DNA of 54,526 bases from Desulfovibrio sp. (GCA_031280915.1 JAITGC010000014.1:1-54526), one strand, 5' to 3'. Counted from the stretch's first letter, positions 1 through 9,690 are shown. Program-made: numbers and translations. The notes: generated by a model not told the origin, from the letters alone.

Positions 1-1364
1 CCGGAGGCAACCTGGGCAACCATATCGGGATTGAAGCCGGAACCTTGGAATATCTTGACCAAGGCCACTGAGGCGCACAAAGAAATGGTGGCCGCCTTCA
101 TTTTGACGGCGGTTTCCGTCCAAGCCTTGACAGCCTTTTCAGTCGGCATCTTGTGCATGACGATAGCCAGAAGCGCCACCAACATAAAAGGAATTGTGCC
201 CGGCAGGTAGAGCAGCTTCAGACTTTCATTGACAGCCCCCAATTTTTTCCCGGCCACGTCAACGGCCGAAAAGCCCAAAATGCTGTTGAAGGACACAACG
301 GCGTTGGCGTTCAGCCAGCCCTTGAGGCCCCAACTGTCAACGCGCGTCACTACCAGGATAAGTCCAATGAGGATATAGGGCAGCCAAGCCATGAACTGGC
401 TCATGTGCGGCTTGAGTTCCGTCGTTCCGCTGAAAGAGATGTCGCCGGTCCAGTCCTTTTCCCACTTACTGGCTTCACCAAAGGTCCAGACGTCCTTGGG
501 CACGCAAAAGCCCTTCTTGGCGCCGGTGACGATGATGCCGAGACCGATGAGCCCGCCCACCAGAGAAGGAATTTCCGGCCCAATGACCCAAGCCAGAATA
601 ATGTAAGGAATTATAAAGGAGGTGGCCGCGAAAATGCAGAATTTCCAAGCCGCAAAACCGTCCGACCAGCGCCGGTTCGGGCCGAAGTAGCGGGTTATGA
701 AGCCCAAGGTGAAGATGGGCAGGATAAAGACCATGGGGCCGTGCATCAGCGTCACCAGTTCACCGATGATTTTGTAGAAATGCTCCACACTAGTCAGCGC
801 GGGCACCGTACCGCCGGCTATCAGGGCCTCGACGGTTCCCTTGAGGGACGCACCGTACCCCACGATAATGGGTGTGCCCACAGCGCCGAAACTCACGGGA
901 AAAGAATTGAAGATCAGGCAGAGTACCGCCGAGGCAAGCGGCGGAAAACCGAGGGAAAGCAACAGTGGAGCGGCAAGGGCCGCAGGAGTGCCGAAACCGG
1001 CCGCGCCTTCAATAAAAGCGGCGAACATGTAACCGATGATGATGGCCTGAATGCGCATGTCCCTGCTCACGGTTTGCATGCCGTACTGAATGGTTTCCAT
1101 GCCTCCGGAATACTGGAGCGTGTGCAGGATGAGCAACGCGCCGAACACGATTATCAGCACGCCCACGGCGCTGATAACGCCTTGGATACTGAGTGCGGCA
1201 ATATAGCCGACAGGCAGTTTCCAGACAAAAAATGCTCCCATGGCGCAGACAAGCCAGGAAATGGGCATGGCCCTCATGGCCCCCATTCGACAGTAAACCA
1301 TGAGGACAAGCGCGACCAGAATCGGCAGAAATGCAACTATGGCCAAAAATGAAGTGTTTTCCAT
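1..1364 (-). CDS. lctP: L-lactate permease, C-terminal part outside the window
   Basis: Lactate/proton symporter of the LctP (LldP) family, inner membrane. The minus-strand frame starts with ATG at 1364 and is still open at base 1, so about 454 N-terminal residues are visible of a family usually about 550 long. Long hydrophobic segments alternate with short loops, and [17 protein letters not shown] near residue 117 is the family-typical stretch. A strong Shine-Dalgarno (AGGAGGAG) lies about 8 bases before the ATG. It follows lutB after 75 bases, a spacer that contains a bulged inverted repeat (CCGG-CGCG / CGCG-CCGG), perhaps a processing or partial termination hairpin. Its position as the last visible gene of the lactate operon supports lactate as substrate, although LctP proteins can also carry glycolate. 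Confidence 0.93.
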   Translation of the reverse strand, partial: MENTSFLAIVAFLPILVALVLMVYCRMGAMRAMPISWLVCAMGAFFVWKLPVGYIAALSIQGVISAVGVLIIVFGALLILHTLQYSGGMETIQYGMQTVSRDMRIQAIIIGYMFAAFIEGAAGFGTPAALAAPLLLSLGFPPLASAVLCLIFNSFPVSFGAVGTPIIVGYGASLKGTVEALIAGGTVPALTSVEHFYKIIGELVTLMHGPMVFILPIFTLGFITRYFGPNRRWSDGFAAWKFCIFAATSFIIPYIILAWVIGPEIPSLVGGLIGLGIIVTGAKKGFCVPKDVWTFGEASKWEKDWTGDISFSGTTELKPHMSQFMAWLPYILIGLILVVTRVDSWGLKGWLNANAVVSFNSILGFSAVDVAGKKLGAVNESLKLLYLPGTIPFMLVALLAIVMHKMPTEKAVKAWTETAVKMKAATISLCASVALVKIFQGSGFNPDMVAQVAS

Positions 1365-1439
1365 AATCCCAGCTCCTCCTGTTAAGTTATTATATGCCCT
1401 TTCACCACCGGAACGCGTATATACCGCGCCCGGAAGCTT

Positions 1440-3593
1440 TCAGCGTTTCAGGTTTTCGGCCAGCAGGTCGGCCACATGGTCAACCCTGATATTGATTCCC
1501 TGTTTTTCAGCGCCGCCGCGCAACTGCATGACGCAACCGGGGCAGTCCACCACCAGACGGGTCGCGCCGGTCTTGCGCACGTTGTCAAGTTTTTTCTCCA
1601 GCAGGCCGGCCGAGATTTCGGGGAATTTCATGGAGTAGGTTCCACCGAAACCGCAGCAGACTTCCTCTTCTTCGCAGGGCTCGTAAATGGCCGCGGCTCC
1701 GATAAGCTCGCGCGGCGCACCCTTCACGCCCAGCCCCCGGCAAAGGTGGCAGGATGCGTGGTAAGCCACCTTCTGCCCGGAATTGCTGAAATCCTCCGCC
1801 TTCAGACCCAGCGAGTCATGCGCGAAGGAGCTGAAATCGGTGATTTTATCCGCAAACTCCTTTGTCTTGGCGGACAGCGCGGCATTTCCCGACAGCATGG
1901 TCTGGTAATTGTGCTTCAGGTGCGAGGCACAGCTCGCGCACAGAGTAATGATGGCGTCATAGGTTTTGTCCGAAAAGGCGCGCACGTTCTGTTCCGCCAC
2001 ATCAATGGAGGTTTTGCGCTGCCCCATCATTTCCAGCGGCAGGCCGCAGCAGCTCTGCTCGAAGGGAAAATGCGTCTCGACACCCTTGGAGGCCAGCACC
2101 TTGACGGCGTCCTCAAGCTGCTCGGGGTAGATGAAGTCTTGGGCGCAACCGCCGAAAAGGGCCACGCGGAATTTCGGGTTGGGCACCCTCGGGGCGATTT
2201 CGGGCCAACGATCGCGAAAAGATTTGGAAGCGATGGCCGGCAGAGCTTTGTAACCGTGCCTGCCGAGAAACATGGCCGGCAGATGACGTTGAAACTGCGT
2301 GCCGCCTGTAAAAGGCTTCTGAGCGTACTTGGCAAACTTGAGCAGATTGTGAAAGAGTTTGCGGTTTTTCATCACCGAAGCCAGCAGGGCCGCCTGGACG
2401 TCGCTGCCCTGCTCATCCGTCAGGCGACTGCGGATTTCGCGGATAAGACGCGGCAAATCAATGCCCCCGGCGCAAACGCTTTTACATGCCTCACAGCCGA
2501 CGCAATTCTGACAAAGCACCTTGGCCTTGGCCTTGCCGTGGAAAAAATAGGTGAGAATAAGACCGATGGCGCCAATGTAGATATATCCCATCTTGTGCCC
2601 CCCCACCAGACGGAAGACAGGACATACATTGGCGCATGCGCCACAGCGCACGCAACGGAAAATCTGGGAAAAAAGAGGGTCTTTGGCGATTTCCGTGCGG
2701 CCGTTGTCCACAAAGACCACATGCAGAATTTTTTTGTCGTCCGGGTTGGCGGCACAGGGGCCTGCGCCGCATATCCAACTTACATAGGTCGTCAGGCGCT
2801 GGGCCGTGGCGTTGCGCGGCAAGACCAGGAGCGCCGTGAGCGCCTCGTCAATGGTCGGCGTCAACTTGTCAAGGCCGGCAATGGCCACATGCAGACGCGG
2901 CAGTGTGGTGACCATGCGGGCATTGCCCTCGTTGGTCACGGTGGTGACTGCTCCGTTTTCGGCTATGGCGAAATTGCAGCCGCTGACGCCCATGTCCGCC
3001 TGAATAAACTTGCGCCGAAGTTGCACACGGGCAACCTTGACAAGCTTCTGAACGTCGCTGTCCTGTTTGACGCCGGTAACTTTGGAGAAATCGTCGGCCA
3101 CCTGATAACGCGAAAGATGAATGGCGGGCATAACCATGTGGGAGGGCCCTTCATGGCGCAACTGAATGATCCATTCGCCGAGGTCCGTTTCATCCACAAT
3201 CAGGTTGTCGGCGAGGAGACGGTCATTGAGTTGCGTCTCCTCGGCGGTCATGGATTTGGATTTGACGATTCGTTTGACGTTGTTCTCCCTGGCTATACGG
3301 GCAATGATTTCGTTGGCCTCCGCCGCGTCTTTGGCGCGGTGCACACGCACGCCACGCTTTTCCGCCTGCTCCTTGAACTGCGCGTAAAGCTCTTCCATAC
3401 GCTTGCAGGCATTGTCCCTGGCCTCGGCGATTTTGTTGATAAGAACGTGCTCGTCCACTTCCTTGAAGACGGTTTCGCGGTTGGCGCGGTAAGCCACGGC
3501 AAAGGTGTCCAGCGTGCGGCGCAAAAATTCGTCCTGCAAAGCGGCATCAATATCCTTGCGATATTCGGAGAGTGTGGTCGGGGCTTGATGCAT
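1440..3593 (-). CDS. lutB: Lactate utilization iron-sulfur protein, LutB fused to LutA-type CCG domains
   Basis: 717 residues, subunit of a cytoplasmic or membrane-associated L-lactate oxidising complex. Domains in order: LUD domain (about 65-300), a two-cluster ferredoxin region (CVRCGACANVCP, then CQNCVGCEACKSVC), then two cysteine-rich CCG repeats (SCCGLPLE and VCCGFGGTYS). In Bacillus the LUD/ferredoxin part (LutB) and the CCG part (LutA) are separate proteins; here they are one chain, an arrangement known in Desulfovibrio. Start ATG at 3593 is 3 bases after the lutC stop, with GGAGG about 9 bases upstream inside the end of lutC, so the two are probably translationally coupled. It is followed by lctP. 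Oxidation of L-lactate by this unit is inferred from the family and the operon. Confidence 0.9.
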   Translation of the reverse strand: MHQAPTTLSEYRKDIDAALQDEFLRRTLDTFAVAYRANRETVFKEVDEHVLINKIAEARDNACKRMEELYAQFKEQAEKRGVRVHRAKDAAEANEIIARIARENNVKRIVKSKSMTAEETQLNDRLLADNLIVDETDLGEWIIQLRHEGPSHMVMPAIHLSRYQVADDFSKVTGVKQDSDVQKLVKVARVQLRRKFIQADMGVSGCNFAIAENGAVTTVTNEGNARMVTTLPRLHVAIAGLDKLTPTIDEALTALLVLPRNATAQRLTTYVSWICGAGPCAANPDDKKILHVVFVDNGRTEIAKDPLFSQIFRCVRCGACANVCPVFRLVGGHKMGYIYIGAIGLILTYFFHGKAKAKVLCQNCVGCEACKSVCAGGIDLPRLIREIRSRLTDEQGSDVQAALLASVMKNRKLFHNLLKFAKYAQKPFTGGTQFQRHLPAMFLGRHGYKALPAIASKSFRDRWPEIAPRVPNPKFRVALFGGCAQDFIYPEQLEDAVKVLASKGVETHFPFEQSCCGLPLEMMGQRKTSIDVAEQNVRAFSDKTYDAIITLCASCASHLKHNYQTMLSGNAALSAKTKEFADKITDFSSFAHDSLGLKAEDFSNSGQKVAYHASCHLCRGLGVKGAPRELIGAAAIYEPCEEEEVCCGFGGTYSMKFPEISAGLLEKKLDNVRKTGATRLVVDCPGCVMQLRGGAEKQGINIRVDHVADLLAENLKR

Positions 3594-3596
3594 GCC

Positions 3597-4238
3597 TTAA
3601 TCCTCCAAAAGAATGATGTGCAGTTCCAGCGGACCGTGCACGCCTACAGCGGCCACGCGTTCTATATCGGCCGTGCGGCTCGGGCCGGAAATCAACGTGG
3701 TGTACGTGGATGGCGCTTCATTCATGCGCTCTCGCAAAAATTGGGCGATGGAAGGCAAATCAGGATAAATATCGGATTTACGCAGAAAAATGACATGTAT
3801 TTCCGATACCATCCCCGAAAGACGCACGTCCTCCCGGTCGGTATTCATCATACATGTGCCACTGGCGGCGACACCGAGCAGGGCTTTGGAGACGCCCACA
3901 TCAAACCCGGCGACATAATTGCGCAACCCCTCACGGATGCAGGAAAAACCCTTTTCTTCACAGATTTTGGAAAGCACGGCGAATTCACCGTCGCTCAAAT
4001 CCGGGGCCGCCACAACGCGTTTGACACGCGTGGGCTGATTGTTGGGGCCGGGGGGGCCCTGTTCCGTGCCGTGCTCGTCGGCCAGAAGCTCGGCGGGCGT
4101 TTTGCTGGCACAGACGTCCACCACATATTGCAGGGCGGCTGCAATCGTCGGTAATTCCTGCACCACGGCATTGACCGCCGTGGCTTTGGCGATGAACGTT
4201 TCCACCGTTTGCTGATTGACGGAATCCTTTTGGGGCAT
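3597..4238 (-). CDS. lutC: LUD domain protein, LutC/YkgG type
   Basis: 213 residues, single LUD domain, third component of the LutABC-type lactate oxidation system. I chose ATG at 4238 because AAGGAG lies six bases upstream; an in-frame TTG at 4244 would sit inside that spacer. The C-terminal half carries the family-like stretch ISGPSRTADIERVAAVGVHGP. It lies between glcF (53-base gap) and lutB (3-base gap) in the lactate operon. No membrane segment or cysteine cluster is present, in line with LutC being the cofactor-poor subunit. Confidence 0.85.
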   Translation of the reverse strand: MPQKDSVNQQTVETFIAKATAVNAVVQELPTIAAALQYVVDVCASKTPAELLADEHGTEQGPPGPNNQPTRVKRVVAAPDLSDGEFAVLSKICEEKGFSCIREGLRNYVAGFDVGVSKALLGVAASGTCMMNTDREDVRLSGMVSEIHVIFLRKSDIYPDLPSIAQFLRERMNEAPSTYTTLISGPSRTADIERVAAVGVHGPLELHIILLED

Positions 4239-4291
4239 AGACAACTCCTTTCCCGCGCCGTCAGACGGCCGCGCGGTTGTTTACGGACGGT

Positions 4292-5584
4292 TTATCCCAG
4301 ACTTTCCGCGTACAACTCCACCGTATGCTTTACCCGCACAGGGTCATGGTTGTGGGAGAGAACATCCTCAAGCTGCATCATGCAGGCGGGGCAGCTCGCC
4401 GCCACAATTCGCGCGCCGGAGGCGATCACGTTATCGCGTTTGCGTTGGCCGATTTTACGCGACCAATCATAATGAAAAAGATTAAATGAACCGCCGCAGC
4501 CGCAGCACCGGTCAGCCTCCGCCATTTCCGTCAGCGTGCAGGCCGGATTTGCGGCAATGAGCGTCCGCGGCTGGCTGGACACACCGAGAGATTTTTTGAG
4601 ATGGCAGGAATCGTGATAGGTGACGGTCTGAGCATCGGCATTGCTTGAAACGGCCTCCACTTTGAGCACATCCACGAGGAAAGCGTTGACGTCGATGGCC
4701 TTGCCGGCTATTTCCCGGGCTGCCTCGCGCTCCCGGCTCCCCAGACGCGCGGCATAGTGCGGCCAATGCTCTCCGATACAGGAAGTACAGGAGGCACAGG
4801 GGCTCATGATATAATCGAAATCGCCCTTGGAGAACGCATCGAGATTTGTTTGCAACTGATTAAGCATACCCTGCGCGTCGCCCGATGAAAGGGCGGGCAG
4901 GCCGCAACAGGCCAGCTTGTCGGGCATGTAGACGGCAACCTTGTGATGCCGCAGAACTTTCAGGCAGGCTTTGGCCATCTCCGTGTACATTTTGTCGCCC
5001 ATGCAGCCCGGGAAAAAAGCTACCTTCCGCCCTCCAGCCGGACGCGGCTCATCCACAAAGTCATATTCGGCATGGAGGGGATTCGCGGCCAGCGGACGAA
5101 TATGTCTGTCGCCCAACACAAAGTTGAGCATGGGAGCGCAGGCCGTGCCCTGAACCTCGCCTGTCTTGCGGAAGATCAGATTCTGCACAGGCGCGCCCAC
5201 ACGCATGGCAAAGTTGAAAAGAGCCGGTTTTGCCAGCAGGGTACGGAATATCATCTTTTTGACCGGGCTGAGGCCAAGATAGCCGTAAACCAGCTCCCGC
5301 GCTTCCAGAAATATGTCCATGATTTTGACGCCTGGGGGGCAGGCGGCCTGGCAAGAGCCGCACAAAAGGCATCTGCCCAATTTATCGGCCACGGCTGCGG
5401 GGTCCTGGATTATCTCATGGGCGAGATTGTTAATAAGGGCGAGCTTGCCGCGGGTGACATCAGCCTCCATGCCGGAAGCGCCGAACATGGGACAAACCCC
5501 CTGGCAGAAGCCGCACTTCATGCAATAGATAATTCTGTCGTCCAGCGCCATAAGGCGCTTGGCAAGATCATGCAGGGCATTCAT
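4292..5584 (-). CDS. glcF: Glycolate/D-lactate oxidase iron-sulfur subunit, GlcF type
   Basis: 430 residues. Two N-terminal [4Fe-4S] motifs (CMKCGFCQGVCP near residue 21 and CLLCGSCQAACPPG near 92) are followed by two CCG domains (ACCGLPAL near 225 and RCCGCGGSFN near 355), the layout of GlcF and of the iron-sulfur partner of D-lactate dehydrogenase in Desulfovibrio. It should pass electrons from the flavin of the neighbouring GlcD-type subunit toward the membrane quinone pool. The ATG at 5584 follows the glcD stop by 2 bases, so expression is coupled. The substrate is inferred from the operon; glycolate remains possible. Confidence 0.9.
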   Translation of the reverse strand: MNALHDLAKRLMALDDRIIYCMKCGFCQGVCPMFGASGMEADVTRGKLALINNLAHEIIQDPAAVADKLGRCLLCGSCQAACPPGVKIMDIFLEARELVYGYLGLSPVKKMIFRTLLAKPALFNFAMRVGAPVQNLIFRKTGEVQGTACAPMLNFVLGDRHIRPLAANPLHAEYDFVDEPRPAGGRKVAFFPGCMGDKMYTEMAKACLKVLRHHKVAVYMPDKLACCGLPALSSGDAQGMLNQLQTNLDAFSKGDFDYIMSPCASCTSCIGEHWPHYAARLGSREREAAREIAGKAIDVNAFLVDVLKVEAVSSNADAQTVTYHDSCHLKKSLGVSSQPRTLIAANPACTLTEMAEADRCCGCGGSFNLFHYDWSRKIGQRKRDNVIASGARIVAASCPACMMQLEDVLSHNHDPVRVKHTVELYAESLG

Positions 5585-5586
5585 GC

Positions 5587-6972
5587 TTAAATCCCCACCA
5601 ACTTTGTAGGATTGAGCAACCCCCTGGGGTCAAGGGCCCGCCTCAGCCGCTGCGAGAACAAAATCGTGCCGCGCGACGTCTCTTTTTCCATCCATTTGGC
5701 TTTGGCCGTGCCTATGCCGTGTTCTCCGGAAAGAGTTCCCTGGAGCTTGAGCGCCGTGTCGAACATTTCGTCGATGGCCTCCTCCACCCTGTGAAACTCG
5801 TCAGCATCGCGTTTGTCGCACAAAAATGTGGGATGCAGATTGCCGTCTCCGGCATGGCCGAAGGTGCCCACTTCAAGGCGATATTTGGCGGCAATGTCGT
5901 TGACGGCCTTCATCATGGCGGGAATTTGGGAACGGGGCACCGTGGCGTCTTCCAGCACGGTTGTCGGACGGCAACGGGCAAGCACCGGCAAGGCCATGCG
6001 GCGAGCTTCCCACAATTTGAGCTTTTCCGCCGCATCCTTGGGCACTTTTACATCTGTGGCATTGTTGGCTTTGATCACCTTTTCCACGACCTCGGCCTCT
6101 TCAGCGACTTGGGCCGGGTGCCCGTCCACCTCGATGAGCAGAATGGCCCCCGCATCACGCGGCAACCCGGCCTTGGTGAAGTCGTCCACGCGCACAATGG
6201 TGTTGTTGTCGAGGAATTCCAAGGTACAGGGCACAACGTGAGCGGCGATAATGCCCGCCACCGCCTCGGCGGCGTCCTGTACGTTGGCGAAAACCGCCAT
6301 CAGCGCCTTGGACGCCTTGGGTGGGGGCACAAGTTTGAGCACAGCCTGGGAAATAATGCCCAAAGTGCCCTCGGACTGCACCATCAGGCCGGCCAGATTA
6401 TAGCCGGTGACGCATTTGACCGTGCGCGAACCGGATTTGACCAAAGCCCCTGTGGCGTCAAAAAATTCGATACCCATGACGTAATCTTTGGTGCAGCCAT
6501 ATTTGAGACCGCGCAGGCCACCGGCGTTTTCCGCTATGTTGCCGGCAATGGTGGAGACGGACTGGGAACCGGGATCCGGCGGATAAAAAAGATTCTTTCT
6601 GGCCACCTCCGCCGCGAGAGTGGCGGTGATGACGCCGGGTTCAACCACCGCGTAGAGATCGTTGACGTTGATTTCCAGAATACGCGTCAGCGCGGTCGTC
6701 AAAACCACCACAGTGTCGGAATTGTCGGGGATGGTGCCGCCGGAGAGATTGGTTCCCGCGCCGCGGACGGTCATGGGTATCCCGTTGTCATAGAGCTTCT
6801 GGACACATTGCCCCAATCGCTCAACACTTGTCGGCCGCACGACCAGAGCGGGAACAACTGGGGTCAACACCGCAGAATCATAGGAATACGTCTGCCTGTC
6901 CGCTTCAGAAGAGAAGACATTCTCCTTGCCGAGCATGTCCTCAAAAGTTTTGACTAGCGCCTGATCAGCCAT
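5587..6972 (-). CDS. glcD: FAD-linked D-lactate/glycolate dehydrogenase, GlcD type
   Basis: 461 residues, flavoprotein oxidising D-lactate to pyruvate (or glycolate to glyoxylate). The N-terminal FAD-binding-4 domain includes VRGAGTNLSGG (about 100) and NAGGLRGLKYGCT (about 155); the C-terminal FAD-oxidase domain ends with SGEHGIGTAKAKWM (about 425), a hallmark of the GlcD/Dld2 group. First gene of the operon: ATG at 6972 has an excellent Shine-Dalgarno, AAGGAGG, and about 140 bases of leader from the promoter at 7121-7148. In Desulfovibrio vulgaris the homologous genes sit with lctP, pta and ackA; here glcD-glcF are directly followed by lutC-lutB and no pta/ackA is seen between them. Confidence 0.92.
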   Translation of the reverse strand: MADQALVKTFEDMLGKENVFSSEADRQTYSYDSAVLTPVVPALVVRPTSVERLGQCVQKLYDNGIPMTVRGAGTNLSGGTIPDNSDTVVVLTTALTRILEINVNDLYAVVEPGVITATLAAEVARKNLFYPPDPGSQSVSTIAGNIAENAGGLRGLKYGCTKDYVMGIEFFDATGALVKSGSRTVKCVTGYNLAGLMVQSEGTLGIISQAVLKLVPPPKASKALMAVFANVQDAAEAVAGIIAAHVVPCTLEFLDNNTIVRVDDFTKAGLPRDAGAILLIEVDGHPAQVAEEAEVVEKVIKANNATDVKVPKDAAEKLKLWEARRMALPVLARCRPTTVLEDATVPRSQIPAMMKAVNDIAAKYRLEVGTFGHAGDGNLHPTFLCDKRDADEFHRVEEAIDEMFDTALKLQGTLSGEHGIGTAKAKWMEKETSRGTILFSQRLRRALDPRGLLNPTKLVGI

Positions 6973-7120
6973 GATGCCTCCTTAAGTCGATGGCTTGAAG
7001 ATGAACGGGTAACAACATTGTGGACACAATGCATCTTCGCAGAGAAACAGCTGCGGCGCAGTTCGGCACGCTGGGGACAAAACTCAAAAGCAAAAGGGAG
7101 ACCGCAAATGAGACAGTCCA

Positions 7121-7148
7121 AGTATACCTGTCATCTTAGAAAAGTCAA
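7121..7148 (-). promoter_or_regulatory. Sigma70-type promoter of the lactate operon
   Basis: On the minus strand, -35 TTGACT (7143-7148) and -10 TATACT (7121-7126) are separated by 16 bases, giving a start near 7114 and a leader of about 140 bases before glcD. A short inverted repeat, GACAG / CTGTC (7112-7133 region), brackets the -10 and could be an operator. No GG-N10-GC sigma54 element is visible before glcD. Confidence 0.65.
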
Positions 7149-7483
7149 ATAACTGCCTGCCCCGATTTATGATTTTTTCAATTGTTTTTACAATATTTTC
7201 GTCGCCGCGCACAGTTTTTCCAGCCATTGCCCGGCAAAAATTTCCTGCGGGATATAGGCCATATTAACGTTAACACTTGCTGCGGCGCTTAACGGCGAAA
7301 CCGAAACGCGGTTTTGCTTTCCAGTGGACTGCGGCTCGCGCGTCAACGGCAGGAGAAGGGCGCAAACAGCGGCCCGGAGACCGCCGGGAAGGCGCTTTCG
7401 GGAAAAACGTTGCCAAGGGCGGGAGAAATTGCTAGGTAATCAGCACCGGGAGCAGCGTCCGTCGCGTCGGACGGGACAAAATG

Positions 7484-7510
7484 AAAAAGGCATGTGATTT
7501 CTCACACGCC
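7484..7510 (-). terminator. Rho-independent terminator of tRNA-Lys
   Basis: Minus strand: a 9-bp stem (GGCGTGTGA / TCACATGCC, one G-U pair) with a GAAA tetraloop is followed directly by TTTTT. It lies 12 bases after the tRNA 3' end. Confidence 0.9.
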
Positions 7511-7522
7511 CGTTTCAGCCGA

Positions 7523-7598
<76 letters not shown>

Positions 7599-7615
7599 GC
7601 AGAACATAAAGAAAT

Positions 7616-7643
7616 AGTCTACACTCATCCTTTGTTTTGTCAA
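7616..7643 (-). promoter_or_regulatory. Promoter of tRNA-Lys
   Basis: Minus strand: perfect -35 TTGACA (7638-7643), 16-base spacer, -10 TAGACT (7616-7621). It predicts a start about 10 bases before the mature tRNA 5' end at 7598. Confidence 0.7.
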
Positions 7644-7689
7644 CATATTTTGCGGCGTCCGTCAAAGTGCAATCCCAGTCGGTGAGGCA

Positions 7690-9552
7690 GTGAACCTGAA
7701 AAAAAATCATCCGCTTTTTTTTTCCGCTTCCCCCACGCACGGCCTGCTCTGCCTTCTGACGGCCCTTACGCTCTTTTTTTCGCTCGTCGGGCCGGCTGAC
7801 GCTCTGGAGCTTGCTCCCGTCCGGATAGAGTTCGCCCGCGACGGGGGGCGCATTATCGCCGTTGTGCTTACTGACATCCCTTCGGGCTATCACGCCTATG
7901 CCCATGAACCGGAGAATTCCGGGCGCGCGGCTCTGGTTGATTTCTCACGCGCCGACGGACGCTCTCTGCCGGTTTTTTACCCTGCCGGCATGGCGCGACG
8001 CGACTATTATGCCCCCAAGACCATCGTTTCTGTTTATGAAGGGCCGACGGCATTTTTCATCGCGTTGCCGGACGCCGAGACAGGGATGCCCTATTCGCTC
8101 GAACTGAGCCTTCTTCTCTGCTCGGCCAAAAACTGTCTGCCCGTCAGACAGCATCATACCGGTCTCGTTCCCGACGCGTTGCCGGACATTGAAAATGTTC
8201 CCTGGTACGGACAATGGAACGCCATTGAATCCGCCGCGAGGATTCCGGCCCGTGAAGGCGGACGCGCAACGCCCCCTTCCCTTACTCCCGCAGCAGACAA
8301 CAACCCCTCTGAAGAAAAGCCCGTCTTCCAATTCACGCCCCAATACGCAGACATGGCCTTGGAAATATCCGGTTTGGGCAAGGCTCTTCTGGTGGGAATC
8401 GTGGCCGGCCTTTTGCTGAACGCCATGCCCTGCGTACTGCCTGTGCTGGTTTTAAAAATGAGCGGTTTTTTCATGCTGGCCGGCGCCAACGACAAAGAGA
8501 ACTTGCGGCGTCTGCGTGAGCACAACCTCTGCTTCGCAGCCGGCGTTATGAGCCTTTTCACAGTTCTCGCGCTGTTCCTCGGCCTTGCCGACATGATATG
8601 GGGGCAGTTGTTTCAGAATCAGACAATTCTTCTCTTTCTGATTATCATTGTATTTTTGCTGGGCCTCTCCATGCTCGGGGTTTTTACCCTCCCTGTCCTT
8701 GATTTCAAATTCGCGGCAAAAACGCGTAATCCCCGCCTGCGCTTCTATCTGACCGGATTTCTTTCCACCTTGCTTGCCACGCCGTGCAGCGGGCCACTGC
8801 TCGGCGGCGTTCTGGGCTGGGCCTTTACCCAGGCCCTGCCGGTGCTGGTGATTGTTTTCTGGGCTGTGGGGTTGGGCATGGCCTTGCCCTATCTGCTTTT
8901 GTGCATCCGGCCCGACATAATACGAATCATGCCGAAACCCGGCCCCTGGATGCTCCATTTTGAACATATTGTCGGCTTTCTGCTTTTGGGCACAGCACTG
9001 TATCTTTTTTCCATCCTGCCGCCGGGCAAATATGTGCAAGTGCTGAGCGCGCTTCTACTGACAGCGTTTTGCGCCTGGCTGTGGGGGCAAAACAGCGGGG
9101 CGGCCCCTTTGCGGCGGCGCGCGGCCGGAGCAGTCTGCCTCGCCATTCTGGCGCTTTCGGCCTTTCTCGCCTTGCGGCCGGAACCACCTTTGCCGCAGTG
9201 GCAGCCGTTCAGCCCTGAATATTTTTCCTCAAAGCTGGGAGAAAAAAATATTTTGCTGGAATTTACCGCCGACTGGTGCCCGAACTGCAAATTTCTGGAA
9301 ACCGCCGTCCTCACGGATGAAAGGTTGCGGACATGGCGAAAACGTTTCAACCTGGAACTTATCCGCGTTGACATGACGCACGACAACGCCTTTGCGGGCG
9401 AGCTCCTGGAAAAACTGGGGGGCAAGAGCCTCCCTTTGACGGCGCTGTTTCCCGCCGGGGATAAGGCGTCTTCTCCTCTGGTGCTGCGTGATGTATATTC
9501 CGCGCGGTATATTGAAGAAAGCATACGCCGGGTTTTCGCCGAAACACCCTGA
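7690..9552 (+). CDS. dsbD: Thiol:disulfide interchange protein DsbD
   Basis: 620 residues, full length for DsbD. It carries electrons from cytoplasmic thioredoxin across the inner membrane to periplasmic thiol proteins. Order: signal/anchor segment (about 18-38); periplasmic alpha-like domain with CSAKNC (about 147-152); CcdA-like membrane core of about eight helices with NAMPCVLPV (about 245) and LLATPCSGPL (about 360), the two membrane cysteines; C-terminal thioredoxin domain with the CxxC motif DWCPNCK (about 538). The start is GTG at 7690 with GGTGAGG just upstream. It stands alone between tRNA-Lys (divergent) and cheW, 138 bases downstream. It probably supports periplasmic cytochrome c maturation or disulfide isomerisation; that role is inferred from the family. 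Confidence 0.93.
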   Translation: MNLKKNHPLFFSASPTHGLLCLLTALTLFFSLVGPADALELAPVRIEFARDGGRIIAVVLTDIPSGYHAYAHEPENSGRAALVDFSRADGRSLPVFYPAGMARRDYYAPKTIVSVYEGPTAFFIALPDAETGMPYSLELSLLLCSAKNCLPVRQHHTGLVPDALPDIENVPWYGQWNAIESAARIPAREGGRATPPSLTPAADNNPSEEKPVFQFTPQYADMALEISGLGKALLVGIVAGLLLNAMPCVLPVLVLKMSGFFMLAGANDKENLRRLREHNLCFAAGVMSLFTVLALFLGLADMIWGQLFQNQTILLFLIIIVFLLGLSMLGVFTLPVLDFKFAAKTRNPRLRFYLTGFLSTLLATPCSGPLLGGVLGWAFTQALPVLVIVFWAVGLGMALPYLLLCIRPDIIRIMPKPGPWMLHFEHIVGFLLLGTALYLFSILPPGKYVQVLSALLLTAFCAWLWGQNSGAAPLRRRAAGAVCLAILALSAFLALRPEPPLPQWQPFSPEYFSSKLGEKNILLEFTADWCPNCKFLETAVLTDERLRTWRKRFNLELIRVDMTHDNAFAGELLEKLGGKSLPLTALFPAGDKASSPLVLRDVYSARYIEESIRRVFAETP

Positions 9553-9690
9553 ACCTTCGCCGCGATTTTTCGGGCCGCGCCTATGGAACTTTACGGATTG
9601 GCCGATAGAGCGTATGAAGACTCAGGACATTTTTGAATACGGCGGAATTTTTGAGAACCGCTGAAAACGATTTGTCACAATGGAGCGCCT

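Larger units (their letters stand above)
6973..7522. other. 550-base intergenic region between glcD and tRNA-Lys
   Basis: It contains the glcD leader and promoter (6973-7148), an AT-rich stretch (7160-7200), a perfect 10-bp palindrome TTAACGTTAA (7264-7273), a GTCCG / CGGAC inverted repeat near 7457-7472 and the tRNA terminator (7484-7510). On the minus strand 83 codons are free of stops from 7439 down to a TAA at 7188. The only ATG in that frame is at 7262 and would give 24 residues beginning MAYIPQEIF. No convincing start or ribosome site is seen, so no gene is called. Confidence 0.5.

Noticed and set aside
1476-4154. 892-codon open frame on the plus strand antisense to lutB-lutC
   Set aside because: It lies opposite well-supported iron-sulfur genes; long antisense frames are expected in GC-rich codon-biased DNA, and the peptide lacks any family motif. 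The same applies to 153-1352, 19559-21217 and 41046-42740.
7264-7273. Palindrome TTAACGTTAA as a regulator site
   Set aside because: Perfect but only 10 bp, with no promoter nearby on either strand that it would control (about 116 bases upstream of the lactate -35).
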